A program made the position numbers and the translations under genes. Of a DNA stretch of 64,000 nucleotides, positions 42,934 through 53,796 are shown in pieces. The notes under the pieces were generated by a model that saw only the letters and a list, made by a program, of their open reading frames with translations, made no database searches and was not told the DNA's origin. The stretch's first letter is position 1. Each line of letters opens with the position of its first letter. The stretch lies in contig NC_088714.1 of NCBI RefSeq assembly GCF_963576615.1, positions 63,992,667 through 64,056,666 of the forward strand. The letters are read 5' to 3'. Origin of the DNA: Watersipora subatra (Eukaryota > Bryozoa > Gymnolaemata > Cheilostomatida > Watersiporidae).

Positions 42934-43797
42934 TCAAGTAGTGGGAGTGCAGGCAGCCATCGTCAGAGAACCCCGCATGTTCTCTTGGCAGAACTGCTCC
43001 CAGGAGTCCTGATCGACCAGATACACCACCGGCTCCACTCCTCCTTGCTGGTGAGCAGGGTGGTGAAGTAGCATCTGATCCCGTGACACATGGTGCCAGT
43101 CATAGGGGCATACAAACACGGGGTAGTGTTGTAACACATGAAAGCGGATCCGCCGGATCCTGGTGGTAAACTGGCAGATCTGGCAGCGCCCGTCCTTCAC
43201 GTCCTCCGCCCGCGTGACAGTCTGGGAAGACAGGTACTTGATGGTCCTCACCACTATCTTCTTCCATGATCTGCTCTCCTCTTGCTCCAGCTCCCTCACA
43301 GGCGTACTTTCCCTTATGGCAACAGCCGGTGGAGAAGAGGACAATTCCGGTGAGAGGAGGCTGATTCGTCTCCTCTTAGTGTGCACAGCAGCCACCCGAC
43401 ACTCCTCCATTTCCTCCAGCCGGGTCTCATTGAGCAGGTCCTCCACTCCCTCTTCTGTTAGGGTTGTATCCAATAGTGTCTTTGTTCCTTCTTCAATAAT
43501 TTCCAACACGGCAGAGTCCGGTCCTCGTGCCACGTCAAACTTCATGCCGTTCCCCTTGTAGGCCACCACTTTTGCCAACTTTGGCCTTCTCATCCATTCT
43601 CCAGCTTTTTTCAAGCTAACTGTGACCGAAGTCAGTAAGTCCTGTAGAGGTGTGTTGCCTTCACTATCCATCTTTTCCAACGCTTTGATGTCGTCTAAGA
43701 AAAACGAGTGCTTTAAAAGGGAAGCTTTGGTTGCGTCCGTGAGAGCCGTTTTGCAACTTTCCCTCGCGACCTCCAAACCGTTTTTCGGGAACTCCAT
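42934..43797 (-). CDS. Intact extra ORF of Ty3 element 2 (287 aa, unknown)
   Basis: ATG at 43797 to a stop at 42934, uninterrupted although the rest of the element is broken. Residues 1-95 are helix-rich (KASLLKHSFFLDDIKALEKM). The middle is acidic then Ser/Pro-rich. Residues about 205-250 hold CQICQFTTRIRRIRFHVLQH and FVCPYDWHHVSRDQMLLHH, like paired C2H2 zinc-finger units. It sits between integrase and the 3' LTR, where env or accessory ORFs occur, but no signal peptide or membrane segment is seen. Element 1 keeps a decayed copy. Confidence 0.65.
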   Translation of the reverse strand: MEFPKNGLEVARESCKTALTDATKASLLKHSFFLDDIKALEKMDSEGNTPLQDLLTSVTVSLKKAGEWMRRPKLAKVVAYKGNGMKFDVARGPDSAVLEIIEEGTKTLLDTTLTEEGVEDLLNETRLEEMEECRVAAVHTKRRRISLLSPELSSSPPAVAIRESTPVRELEQEESRSWKKIVVRTIKYLSSQTVTRAEDVKDGRCQICQFTTRIRRIRFHVLQHYPVFVCPYDWHHVSRDQMLLHHPAHQQGGVEPVVYLVDQDSWEQFCQENMRGSLTMAACTPTT

Positions 43798-44169
43798 AGA
43801 ATAACATAACCCACTTCCGTACCGTTCTGGCTTCCTAGTTGTCCGGGCTGGCCTTGGATTGGGCCGGACCGAAATTGATGGGATTGCGAGATTGATAGGA
43901 TCTGGCGTTGCGGTCTCTTTGGTCTCCGCCGGGTTTGATTTCGATTCTCCCGGAACCTTTTCCTATAGGTCCGGATTGATTTCTTCAGAACTCGGAGGGC
44001 GTCTTCGGCGTTCTCCCTCCTCCGGTCCGGCGGGGTTTCCCCCAGAGTTATCTCCTGCCCTCACTTTTCTGCAGCCTCTAGCAACAACTTTTCCCAGTTG
44101 GGGGTGGCAGTATGGGTACGGGGTTGACTCTGACCTCCGGTTTTCTCCCCGGCTTGCTTGGTCGAGCTC

Positions 44170-45250
44170 CTTTTATGCTGGGGACCCTCCGTTGGTTCCA
44201 GAGTGGTCGGGGCTTGTCCCAACTTCTCCGGACAAGCATGGTGAGGCTTCAGCCTTCCCTCGCTCTGGATGGAAGGCTGGCCCTGCTATTTCACTAGATA
44301 TGTGTGATCCCCCCAGGCCTTCAGGACCTGGTATGGTCCTGCAAACTTCGCCTGCGGCTTGGAATTTTCTCCCCGTCTCCGGCGTTTGTTTGTGAGCCAT
44401 ACCCAGTCGCCTGGGGCATACAGCGGTGGCTCCTCTCAGTCCTCTTGTCTCACCTCCATCTGACTATGTCATAGTGCCTTGTGCAACGCCTGCAGCCTCC
44501 GCTGCAGCTTTCCAGACGGTCCGGCAACCTCAGCTCCCATCCCAACATCAACATGATGGCTGTCTCTCAGGTTGCGGAGTGGGGGGTGCCTCGATATGCC
44601 CTAATCAGCTGGAGAAGCAGCAGGTCCCACTCGTCCTGTCCTCGGGCCAGGAGTAGTGCCCTCAAGGAGTCCCCGGTTGTTCAGTTCAACGATTATGTTG
44701 GCCTGTAGGTGATAAGGAGTCGTATAGGTTTTCCCCTCATTTCAGAGTTGGCACAGGTCGGCTATCAGTTGGCTCTGGAACTGCCCCCCCCTGGTCCATG
44801 TGGATCTGCTCAGGTAACTCAAAGTAGCAGAAGACCCGCTCATCCAGTGCGTTTGCGACCACCGGGGCCGTGGCGTCAGGTAGTGTCAGTGCGTCCTGCC
44901 CTGGGTGAAGTGGTCAGTGAGGACCAGCACCCACTTGTTCCCCTTAAGCGTGACTGGAAATGGCCCCACCAGGTCCACGGCCACCTTCTGCCAGGGTCGT
45001 CCGGTGTAGAGCCTTCTTTTCCCTCCGGCCGCCTTTGTCCCTCCATGCTTTGCGGCCTGGCAACACTCAAAACTATTGATGAGCCGTCTGACTGTGAACG
45101 TCAGTCCGGGCCAGTACCAAGTCAGCTGGTGGCGGCTTATCGTTTTTCTCACTCCAGAGTGAGCCAGGGTGTGCGTTTGGCACACCGTGGTCTCCCGCAT
45201 GGCTGGGGGGAGCCAGATGGCGCACCGACTGGCGTGTCACTGCGGGGCCA
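44170..45250 (-). pseudogene. Integrase remnant of Ty3 element 2
   Basis: The frame 45200-44886 has the H2C2 zinc region (HTLAHSG, LTWYWPGLTFTVRRLI, FECCQAAKH) followed by WQKVAVDLVGPFPVTL, the start of the catalytic core. Later segments are broken across frames to about 44170. Confidence 0.8.
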
Positions 45251-45637
45251 CGCGAGCTTATCTGTATCCGTAAAAGATGAATTGAACTACTGTAACAACT
45301 AAACGGAAATTAAAAACAGTTGTAATAGAGGATAAACAAAATAATGCAAACAAGGCAATGCAGGAATTAGTGTAATCAGATGATTAAACTTATACATACA
45401 CGCTACAGAAACTGTGTAAAAGGATATTTGTATAGCACTGGATATTGAGCCAAGGTGCATCAGAGTTTCTTAGAACTAAATCAGATTAGGGATAACAGCA
45501 CAACAACAGCTGCAGATGAATATTACAGTGATTACCTTGTTACTGGCCTTTAAAAAGTACTACTTTAGTATTGTATGCCACAAAGATGCACCTTGCAGTT
45601 TGAGTGTAGGATTTTAGCATAATGATGCTGTCGGAGA

Positions 45638-46201
45638 TCATAAAACGACTGAATAAGGTTTTTCATCAATGCAATGGCTGGATATGCCATCTGCCGTATC
45701 TGTAAGGTGTTTTCCAAGGCATAACACATCACTAGACCTTACACTACTGATAAAATACACCAGACAATAGAATGGATCTGGCTTTGTATTAATACGAAAG
45801 TAGTGATCTGCAACTAGCAGGATCCTGATGACACCGTCTGATGGACGCACCAATCCTCCATTGTTTTGTAGCTCGAGTAAAGTATAGAGGTGTCGGTACT
45901 GGATACTTGACTTAGTGGTAACCAGCGATTGACGGCCAATGTCACGACAGCACTTTAGTTAGCTTTTGCACAATGTAGCCAGCTATATAGACTATACTGT
46001 TACCTATAACAGAAATTTGACATCTGAAATCATTGAGTTCCACAAACTGATCAACTTCTGGAGTAGCCTGTATAATGAGAATCTCGTTTTGAGCAGTAAC
46101 ATTACCCGTCTTACTAGCATTTGATTCTGCACCACATTTGCTGATAAGTTTGCGAAAGGTAGCCTTAAACTGAGTAACAGTAGGATTATTATTCCAACCA
46201 C
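45638..46201 (-). pseudogene. P-element/THAP9-like transposase C-terminal fragments
   Basis: Exon-like 46201-46004 (acceptor TTTAG, donor GTAACA) encodes WNNNPTVTQFKATFRKLI and a segment ending NDFRCQISVI. A second frame to 45638 has LLELQNNGGLVRPSDGVIRI and ADHYFR. The GGL..PS motif and NNNP..F..A.R.LI pattern are those of P-element/THAP9 C-termini. No active core was found. Confidence 0.65.
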
Positions 46202-46411
46202 CTAAACAAAAGCATCAATTATAACAATTACACAAAATCAACAAAAATTGATGTCTTATTCACATAAACATAGTACCCTTAATATACAACAATACAACTA
46301 ATAAAATAAGCGAAAATAAAACAGCTCAAAATGCTACCATATCGCTATGTAAAATGAAAACATGGCAATTTTCACTGGAAGTCATTCACACCCATCTTAG
46401 GCATAAAGCTT

Positions 46412-46620
46412 ATAGGTTGACTTGCAAAAAAATTCACATTACTGTTATTTGGTATCAAAAGATTCACCATGTCTTACTCTGTTGTGTTTTAGGTGCTAAA
46501 TATGTGGAAATGTGATTACAAGCTCTTAAAAGCTCAAAAACAAAAAGCAGCCAAAGACTGGAATTTGTTTATTTATCTGACGTAGTCATTACAGTTTGAT
46601 CAAACTACTTAAGTTGAACA
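46412..46620. mobile_element. TTAA-family long-TIR element 3 (one end only)
   Basis: Begins AGGTTGACTTGCAAAAAAAT and follows the left arm of the elements at 15036 and 30500 for about 200 bp, then stops. It lies between the THAP and transposase fragments. Confidence 0.75.
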
Positions 46621-46699
46621 ACCATGCAGCACTGTGCTTGACAATATGGTTTTAAATTCAATCTTTGAAAAGCATCATTCAACATTGAAAAATATTACC

Positions 46700-46861
46700 T
46701 TTAAATGACTTCAGTCGAACGTGTTAACCTGTTGTCAAAACATGGATCATTGAAATGTTTGTTGCAGGTAAGTGCCCAAGGATCAGGCTTATTCACTCTT
46801 CTGCGGTTGCGATACCATTGTAAATAACGAGAGTTCTCAGTTGCTTTGTTTGGAAATCTAA
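46700..46861 (-). pseudogene. THAP zinc-finger fragment
   Basis: Acceptor TTTTTAG at about 46862, then FPNKATENSRYLQWYRNR and WALTCNKHFNDPCFDN, matching the C..H-F half of a THAP finger. The first CxxC half was not found. Same strand and spacing as the transposase pieces at 45638-46201, so probably one element. Confidence 0.6.
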
Positions 46862-47174
46862 AAATTAAAATGAAACTGTAGTAGTTAGTTAGCAACAGTA
46901 GTAATAACAATAGTATTATTACTCTTATCTCCTTACTGCTAGCTATATCCAGGTACAACAATAAATAATATTCTAGGCACTACAAACATTTTTTTCAAAT
47001 ATAAATATTTAGAAATAACCTAATGGTTTGTAGTTCCAAAATATTAATACAAAAAAATTCCAAGTTTAAATAATAAAAAACATTCGTTCTGAAGGAAAAA
47101 AAATTCACTCACTAGCTTATAAATTTATCTAATCAGCGACAAAATACAGTCAAACATGTACACTCAGTAGTGAC

Positions 47175-47409
47175 TGGTGTGTAATCGTGCTTTGAGATCT
47201 TATGTAGCGTAACAGTATCTATGGCAATGGTGAGACGCTACTGGGAGTCAAGGTCAATGATGCTATTAGAATGGAGTTAAAGCTATTACGGCTTATTCAC
47301 GGCTTTATCAGCTTTCCCGGGACTATTGGCATATAAGCTCCACAGGACTTCATGGACATTCTTATTCTACGGCGTCGTATCAAGGTATGTACCTGCACGT
47401 TATTTAACA
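47175..47409 (+). repeat. 5' LTR of Ty3 element 3
   Basis: Starts TGGTGTGTAATCG, ends TATTTAACA, preceded by GTGAC. Confidence 0.92.
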
Positions 47410-47425
47410 TGGCGTCGTAGGCAGG
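47410..47425 (+). promoter_or_regulatory. Primer binding site of Ty3 element 3
   Basis: TGGCGTCGTAGGCAGG directly after the LTR. The tRNA was not identified. Confidence 0.6.
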
Positions 47426-47534
47426 ATACTGTGTTGTTACATTAATTAATTGAGGGGTGTTATTATACTGTGTCGTTCTATTATATCGTTGAAGGTTGGT
47501 AATATTAATTAGTAACGCTATTGCGTGTCGTAGT

Positions 47535-48092
47535 GTCGTTCGGGTAGGAGTAGATTTACACCCTGAGAGCAAATTGTTGACAACTTTTGTTACCCCTTTG
47601 GGTAGATTTTGTTTCAATAAGATGCCAATTGGAATTTCCTCAGCACCTGAGTATTTTCAAAAGACCATAGAAAAAGTACTTCAAGGATTAAAGAGGGTGG
47701 TATGTTTAATGGATGATGTACTAGTGTCAGTACTAGGCGAAACGGTCAGTGAGCATTGGTTACGCCTTAAAAAAGTCTTGGAAAAAATAAAAAGGGCTGG
47801 GATGACTTTGAAAAAGGAAAAATGTGAATTTGGTTGTACTGAAATAAAATTTCTGGGTCATATAGTATCCAGAGTTGGTGTTAGACCTGACCCAGACAAA
47901 ATACAGGCAATTTTAGACATCTTACCTCCCAGCAATAAATTAGAAGCAAGGAGGTTCATTGGAATGGTCAATTATTTGAGTAAATTCAGTAATCTTATTT
48001 CAGAGTATTGCACATCGATATATGCTGTAACGGGGTCAAAATATGAATGGTATTGGAGGGTGAAACGACAACAAGGCTTTGAAAAACATTAA
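47535..48092 (+). pseudogene. Partial reverse transcriptase of Ty3 element 3
   Basis: Open frame with LHPESKLLTTFVTPLGRFCF, KMPIGISSAPEYFQ and the catalytic box LMDDVLVS, then GCTEIKFLGHIVS. The fingers and first catalytic Asp are missing, so the enzyme cannot be active. The catalytic box has Leu-Met before DD where Tyr/Phe is usual. Confidence 0.88.
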
Positions 48093-48121
48093 GAAATTGT
48101 TGACTAAAGCGCCTATACTGT

Positions 48122-48700
48122 GTGCTTTTGATATTGCTAGGAAACATAAGAGTTTCAGCTGATGCTAGTAAGAATGCTGTTGGTGCTGTTTTGTTGCAGT
48201 TAAATTGTGACAATATTTGGCAACCTGTAGAATATGCCTCTAGGACTATGAGAGATGCTGAAGTTAGGTACGCTCAAATTGAAAAAGAGGCTTTGGCAAT
48301 AACCTGGGTGTGCGAGAAATTTGACTATTACCTTGTAGGTGGACAGTTTGAAATTAAAACAGATCACAAACCGTTGGTTTCAATTTTAGGTGAAAAAGAC
48401 ATAGCTAATTTGCCGATTAGGATTCAGAAGTTTAGGTTGAGACTTATGAGATATGACTACGTCATATTTCATACCCAAGGTAAAGGGATGTTTTTAGCAG
48501 ATTCTTTGAGCAGGCCAAATAAGCCTAAAGTCTGTACAATTGATTGTGATAATTGCGCAGAAGTAGAACGGTATGCAAATGCTGCAGTATCTTCATCCAA
48601 ATACATAAATAGTGATGAGGAGAAGATACTGCAAGCTATGGCTGATGATGAAGTGGGTAAAACTGTGATTGAATATGTGGAGAAAGGATGGCCAGAGTAA
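48122..48700 (+). pseudogene. RNase H and linker of Ty3 element 3
   Basis: VSADASKNAVGAVLLQ, YAQIEKEALAITWVCEKFDY and IKTDHKPLVSIL give the RNase H catalytic pattern, and KGMFLADSLSR ends it. A frameshift near 48100 separates it from RT. Confidence 0.88.
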
Positions 48701-48769
48701 AGTACAAACCTAAATGGAGAGATAAGTAAATTATATGGAAGTAGAGATAGGTTAAGCATTTTCAATGGT

Positions 48770-49984
48770 TTGCTGCTTTATGAATCCCCCATTTACATAC
48801 CTGGATCTTTGCGACATTCTTATTTGGAGAAATGTCATGAAGGTCATCAAGGTGTCAATAAGTGTCAGAGAAGAGCCCAGCGACACTTTTGGTGGCCTGG
48901 CCTTAGCCATGATATAAGAGACTTTGTGAATAACTGCAATATTTGTATCATGCAGAGGGACATTAAACACGAACCAATGTGTGTCAGTGAATTACCCTCT
49001 GTTCCCTAAGAAGTAGTTGGATCTGACATTTTTGTATTCGAACATGAATTGTATTTGTTAATTGTAGACTATTATTCAAGGTGGATTGAGGCTATTCCAA
49101 TCACTTCTCAGACATCTAAGGCAGTTGTTTCAGCTATGAAAAGAACATTTTCGAATTTTGGTATACCCAGAGTGGTCCGTTCTGATAACGGACCATGTTT
49201 TGATAGTAATGAATTCAGAAAATTTGGTGAGTTGTATGGCTTCCAAATAATTACCAGTAGCCCTAGATATCCCCAATCCAATGGGCTAGCAGAAAGTTCT
49301 GTGAGAACTGTAAAGAGGCTATGGACAAAATGCGCAGATAAGTCTTCAGCTTTGTTAGCTTATAGGACAACTCCACTGTCCTCTGGATACTCACCTGGTG
49401 AGATTATGTTTGGTAGACCAATGAGGTCTAGTTTAGGTGTACCATATGACAGTGATATAGATTATAAAGAATTTGAAGAGAATGATTTACTTCAGAAATC
49501 TAAGATTAAGGAAAGGTGGGACAAGAAATATCGAGTTAGCAAGTTACCAAAATTCTGTCCCGGTAATCTAGTTTGGGTAAAGACACCAGGAATTCCTGGG
49601 AAAAAAGGTCTAGTAATAAAAGAGCATAACTCTCGCAGTTACTGGGTTAAAATAGGAAATAGTGAAGTTAGGAGAAATAGAAAACACTTATTTCTTCTAA
49701 AACAGGATTGTGATAATAAAAGCCTTGAAGAATTTTACCTACCGTTACCTGAAGGTACAGTTAGAAATGATGATATTTCAGATGATAGTGAGGGTAACGA
49801 AGTTGGTGCTGGAGAGGATGTTGATGATATTGAGTTAGAAACCAATTTAAGTCTTGGTATTAATGATGATGCCGGCAATATTACTGAAACTAAAAATCTA
49901 GAGCCCGTAGAAGAGATTGTAGTTGTCACCAGGTCTGGGAGACGAAGTAAGAAAAAGGTTGTGCCAGATATGGTGTATTACTAA
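48770..49984 (+). pseudogene. Integrase of Ty3 element 3
   Basis: The H2C2 zinc region (HEGHQGVNKCQRR, FWWPGLSHDI, CNICIMQ) ends at a TAA near 49007. The core resumes with YLLIVDYYSRWIEAIP, VVRSDNGPCFDS and YPQSNGLAESSV, a complete D-D-E set. After an SH3-like C-terminal part there is an acidic tail ending VVVTRSGRRSKKK. One internal stop is the main lesion. Confidence 0.88.
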
Positions 49985-50017
49985 AATATTAGTACTGCTG
50001 TAGACAAACCAAAACAA

Positions 50018-51097
50018 TGAACATGAACGAGAAAGATGACGGGGAGTGGACTGTGGTGAAGTCGAAGACTAAATAGAAAGCTGGAAAGCCTAAGAGAAGG
50101 TTGAGCGAGATGCAAGGAGAGGCCAGTGGTAAAGAGAACAGCAAGGATGCCGGGAAAGATAAGAGGATGGTTTGGGGCAATGAAGGAGATAAATAGTGTA
50201 TGGTATGTAATGCCAAAAGAGACCACATAGCTGTAGAGAGCCCAGGAAACTTTTGTAACAAGTGCAAAAAAAGTGGTCACTGGGCTAGGAATTGTGACCA
50301 GGAGATTAAATGTAGGTGGTGTGAGAACTTTAGATACTATTACTTAGAGTGCCCTAATGAAGGCGATAGATTTTATAAACCTAGTAAGAGAAAGGCCGAG
50401 GAAGTAGGTGAGCATAAATCTAGTGGATCCATATCTCGGTCTAGCACTAGTTATGCCGGTATAGTTAAGAGCAGTGGAAAAGTCCAAAAAGTGTCTATAT
50501 TGAGTAAAGTTAGCGGCTTTTTGGACGAAGTAGAAAGTGACAATCTTTTGGGTGAGAGTAAATTTAAAGAGAAAAGAAAAGATATTAGATTAAGGAGAGA
50601 GAGGTTACAGCGCAGGTTTGAGGAGCAGATGGGAGAGTTGGAAAAGGAGGAAATGGAGTTGAGTGAGGAGTACGAGAGCTCTGTTGCCCTCCTTAACTGA
50701 AATGGCCAAGGTGAAAGCCCGTTTGCTCATCAGATCTGTGAAGGCTGCGCCCGCGGTGGACAGCGTTTCCGCCGGCGCCCATGCTGAAACAGAAAAGGCT
50801 GCTGGATCCAACTCTTGCAATCCGAGCCTGGAGGGCGATTTCAGGGAGGAAACCTTGAGTGCGGAGAAGACCAGGATGGAAACTGGAGGCGCTGCTGAAA
50901 ACTTCCTGGAAGAGTCTCTTAAGACCCCAGGTTTGTCTGAAAGTAGCAAGCCTCTCAGTACGACAGATGCCTGCACTGGTCAAGAGGAGTCCGAGACCCT
51001 TGACTTAACTGCAGAGGAAAAGTTGTTGGGAAGTGAACAAGATGATGGAGGTTTTAGGAAAGAGGGAAAATTGATGGACTTTAAGGATTCAGAGTGA
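50018..51097 (+). pseudogene. Zinc-knuckle ORF downstream of integrase, Ty3 element 3
   Basis: From ATG at 50018 the frame passes two in-frame AAA-TAG stops (about 50071 and 50193). It then encodes CNKCKKSGHWARNC, a CX2CX4HX4C knuckle of the gag/nucleocapsid kind, followed by CRWC. After that come a basic segment, a coiled-coil-like KEKRKDIRLRRERLQRRFEE and an acidic end. A frameshift near 50690 leads into the frame ending at 51097. Gag-type knuckles are normally upstream of pol. Confidence 0.7.
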
Positions 51098-51228
51098 ACA
51101 CGTAAAGTAGAAATAGGTGGCTTTTGTGGTTTCTCTTCTTTGATGTTTGTAACTTGATTGATGTGGATTTGATATTGGAAATAAATGTATACGGTATATG
51201 AAATTAAGATCGTCTGAGGCCGCTTCCT

Positions 51229-51241
51229 AGGAGAGGGGGCA
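51229..51241 (+). promoter_or_regulatory. Polypurine tract of Ty3 element 3
   Basis: AGGAGAGGGGGC immediately before the 3' LTR. Confidence 0.7.
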
Positions 51242-51476
51242 TGGTGTGTAATCGTGCTTTGAGATCTTATGTAGCGTAACAGTGTCTATGGCAATGGTGA
51301 GACGCTACTGGGAGTCAAGGTCAATGATGCTATCGGAATGGAGTCAAAGCTATTACGGCTTATTCACAGCTTTATCAGCTTTCCTGGGACTATTGGCATA
51401 TAAGCTCCACAGGACCTCATGGACATTTTTATTATACAGCGTCGTATCAAGGTATGTACCTGCACGTTATTTAACA
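51242..51476 (+). repeat. 3' LTR of Ty3 element 3
   Basis: 235 bp, about 96 percent identical to 47175-47409, followed by GTGAC. Confidence 0.92.
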
Positions 51477-51481
51477 GTGAC

Positions 51482-52560
51482 ACTGATCGACTCTCACTCA
51501 CTCAGGGACTAGTGTAGTAGAACTAACTAGTGGCAGTACTAACTAGTAGTAGCATAACTAGTAGTAGTCGTAGACTTGAGCAATAGTAGTAGAACTAATA
51601 GTAGAAGTGACTCACTTGTGAAATGTCATGTCCTTTCCTTTGAAAGCCCATTCTTCCGGCTTTTGCAGTTCATGGAATAGCAATAGCACTGTGCACCTAC
51701 ACTCTTCTCTCTCTTACATAAACTATTAGTAGTAATCTCAGTAGTCTGTTCCTTTGATCTAGCGGTGTATTCGTGATCTTCCATAGCTATTAAATCTGAA
51801 ATTAGATTTCTTTCTCACATTGAACACAATGAAATTAACTCAAACCGTAACTGAAAATGGCGTCAGCCAGATTTACGTACTCGCGAATGACCTCTGCCAT
51901 TCCAGGGGTTTATAGTTCAATGTCTATGATAGCGTGTACATGTAAATATTTATTGTCTAAGTTTGCAGCGAGCGTATTTATTTTCGATTTACTCGAGCCA
52001 TTTACTGCGGTGGTGCCAAATATGTCAGCTCACTGTGCGGCTGTAGGCGCTCAAACAGGCGTTCTGAAGTTATCAGAAATACAAACCAAAAGTTTTGTTT
52101 GCATTAGTGAAGCAAGTCATAGACACTTCCAACTTTTATTTAGTTATTCAAAAAAAAGAAATTGGGCAATTTGATTTATAGATCGTCTTAAAACCAACGT
52201 TAGCAAATTTTAATGCACATAAACCCACGATTATAGCTTTCGCTTAAATTTCTATTTGCGTTAAAATTACATTGGTCTTGTATTACATTTTTTTGAGATA
52301 ATTGAAGAAGGCTTAAGCTACTTTCGGTTCAGAAGACAATTTATAGTCGTAAAAGCGCTTACATATTTGGGCTAAAATAGAAGTTTTTAACCTTTGCTCT
52401 TTTTGTTTAGCGATAATATATCTTTAAAATGCTGTCAATCATGCTATATTTTACAAAGTTTTTAATTTTCAGAGTTCAAAACTCTTACACATTTTTACGT
52501 GGATGCGTAACATAAATAAATCAATCAATAGTTTTGAAGACAAAATGTGTAGTGACCTTG
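51482..52560. other. Stretch without a recognised gene
   Basis: An AGT/ACTAGT-rich simple tract at 51510-51615. A frame at 51857-52174 has no recognisable domain and was not called. Confidence 0.5.
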
Positions 52561-52579
52561 GGACAAAAAACTGAAGATT

Positions 52580-52707
52580 AAACTTGCAGCTTTCGATATA
52601 AAAATACCTTTTTAGGAAAGACACACGCAGAGTGTTTTTAGGAAATGTTAATCATAGCAGTTTATAGCTAAACATCTCAAAAATTGTTTGTTCTGTTAAG
52701 ACTATCC
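52580..52707. repeat. Foldback arm, left part (split by Ty3 element 4)
   Basis: GGAAATGTTAATCATAGC and neighbouring sequence are the inverse of 61128-61260. The arm breaks at the LTR of element 4 and continues at 59878. Confidence 0.72.
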
Positions 52708-52871
52708 CGTAGTATAATCTTAGCATAGGTCTATACCTGTATGTAAATAAGCTCAAGAGCATCTCAGGGAACCTCTAGATCGGCGGAAATGCAGTAGGCT
52801 ACGAGAAGGACCGCATAGGTTTTTGTATTTTTAGAGGTCGAGGTCACTCGAATGTCAAGGCCACTCTTACA
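52708..52871 (-). repeat. 3' LTR of Ty3 element 4
   Basis: Reads TGTAAGAGTGGCC at its start on the minus strand and GATTATACTACG at its end (TG>CG tip on the plus strand). Confidence 0.78.
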
Positions 52872-53796
52872 TCTCCCCCTAAGCCCATATTTCCCAGGGT
52901 GCTTTCACAACCTCTCGAAAACATAACAAAACAGCCAGCAGTATCCAGTTCTTTAACAGGCCTTGATATAATGTGTTAATATAACTATAATGTAAATGTT
53001 AGTAACAATAATATAACTAATAACTTTTTTTTGCTGGAGATTCTAATAAACAAATATCCTTCTCAGTCGTCCTGAATTAATAACTTGGACTCGTCTTATC
53101 TCACGAGCCCAATCTTGTACGATGGCTTTAGTAGGGTGGAGTCCATCTCATAATAGCCGAACCCTAAATCGATAGGTATGGACTTTTTTTGTGTGTGTAT
53201 CCGTCTGTGCATATATGGTGTAGCCATGTTATTAGCCATATTATAATCCACAATATGCCTGTTTTTTACTTCCACCACACCCCTAATCCTCCTGGTTTCC
53301 CTTTCACTATCATTTTCAGCGTTATTATTCCTAATCCTCTCATAGATGACAAGTAGTCTTTTTATATTGTGAAATCCATCGGGTAGATTGTGCACAAGAC
53401 TAGATTTGTGTTATTATTATGTAACCTTTGCTTATATGGTCTAATTATATTGCTAGGATTGCTATTATCTGTCCTATTGAGGCTGCAACGTCTGTGACAC
53501 CTAGATCGACATAAACGGCTAAACCTTGCAGGCTCTATGTGTATATATATTATAGAGTTGCTAAACCTGTTGAGATCAGATGTTATCAATCTCAAAGCCA
53601 CAATCTATGTCAACCCAGGCACCGATAATGTAGTAAACAAGGAGGCCTGCAACTCCCTCACAGTCGAATTTCTTAATAGAAACGTGTTCATACTAAAACC
53701 CCATAATTATGATTCATTATTCTTGTTCTATAGCTCATTATCTTTAATCCTACAACAACAATATCTATATAAATATAAATCAAATTTTTAGGGACC

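Larger units (their letters stand above)
42245..45270 (-). mobile_element. Ty3/gypsy retrotransposon 2, 5' truncated, related to element 1
   Basis: 3' LTR at 42245-42528 in minus orientation, similar to element 1's LTR (GCTATATAAGCACAAAC, AAACTCATGCACCGAGTCTT). Upstream are integrase (about 45250-44170) and an intact extra ORF (43797-42934). RT, RNase H, gag and the 5' LTR are missing. The internal GC content is well above the surrounding DNA. Confidence 0.82.
47175..51476 (+). mobile_element. Ty3/gypsy retrotransposon 3 with 5-bp target duplication
   Basis: LTRs 47175-47409 and 51242-51476, each 235 bp with about 10 differences. Target duplication GTGAC at 47170-47174 and 51477-51481. TGGCGTCGTAGGCAGG follows the 5' LTR as primer site. 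A polypurine AGGAGAGGGGGC precedes the 3' LTR. gag, protease and the first half of RT are deleted: mid-RT starts about 130 bp after the LTR. RT, RNase H, integrase and a zinc-knuckle ORF follow in that order. Confidence 0.93.

Noticed and set aside
43859..45302. Plus-strand frames of 178 and 197 codons over Ty3 element 2
   Set aside because: They overlap the minus-strand integrase, whose conserved motifs give the true reading strand; the open length follows from high GC.
51857..52174. 105-codon plus-strand frame
   Set aside because: No recognisable domain, no splice or poly(A) support and no homologue in the window.
53096..53601. Minus-strand frames between integrase and the 3' LTR of Ty3 element 4
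   Set aside because: They sit where an accessory ORF could be, but show no similarity to the accessory ORFs of elements 1-3 and no cysteine motif.
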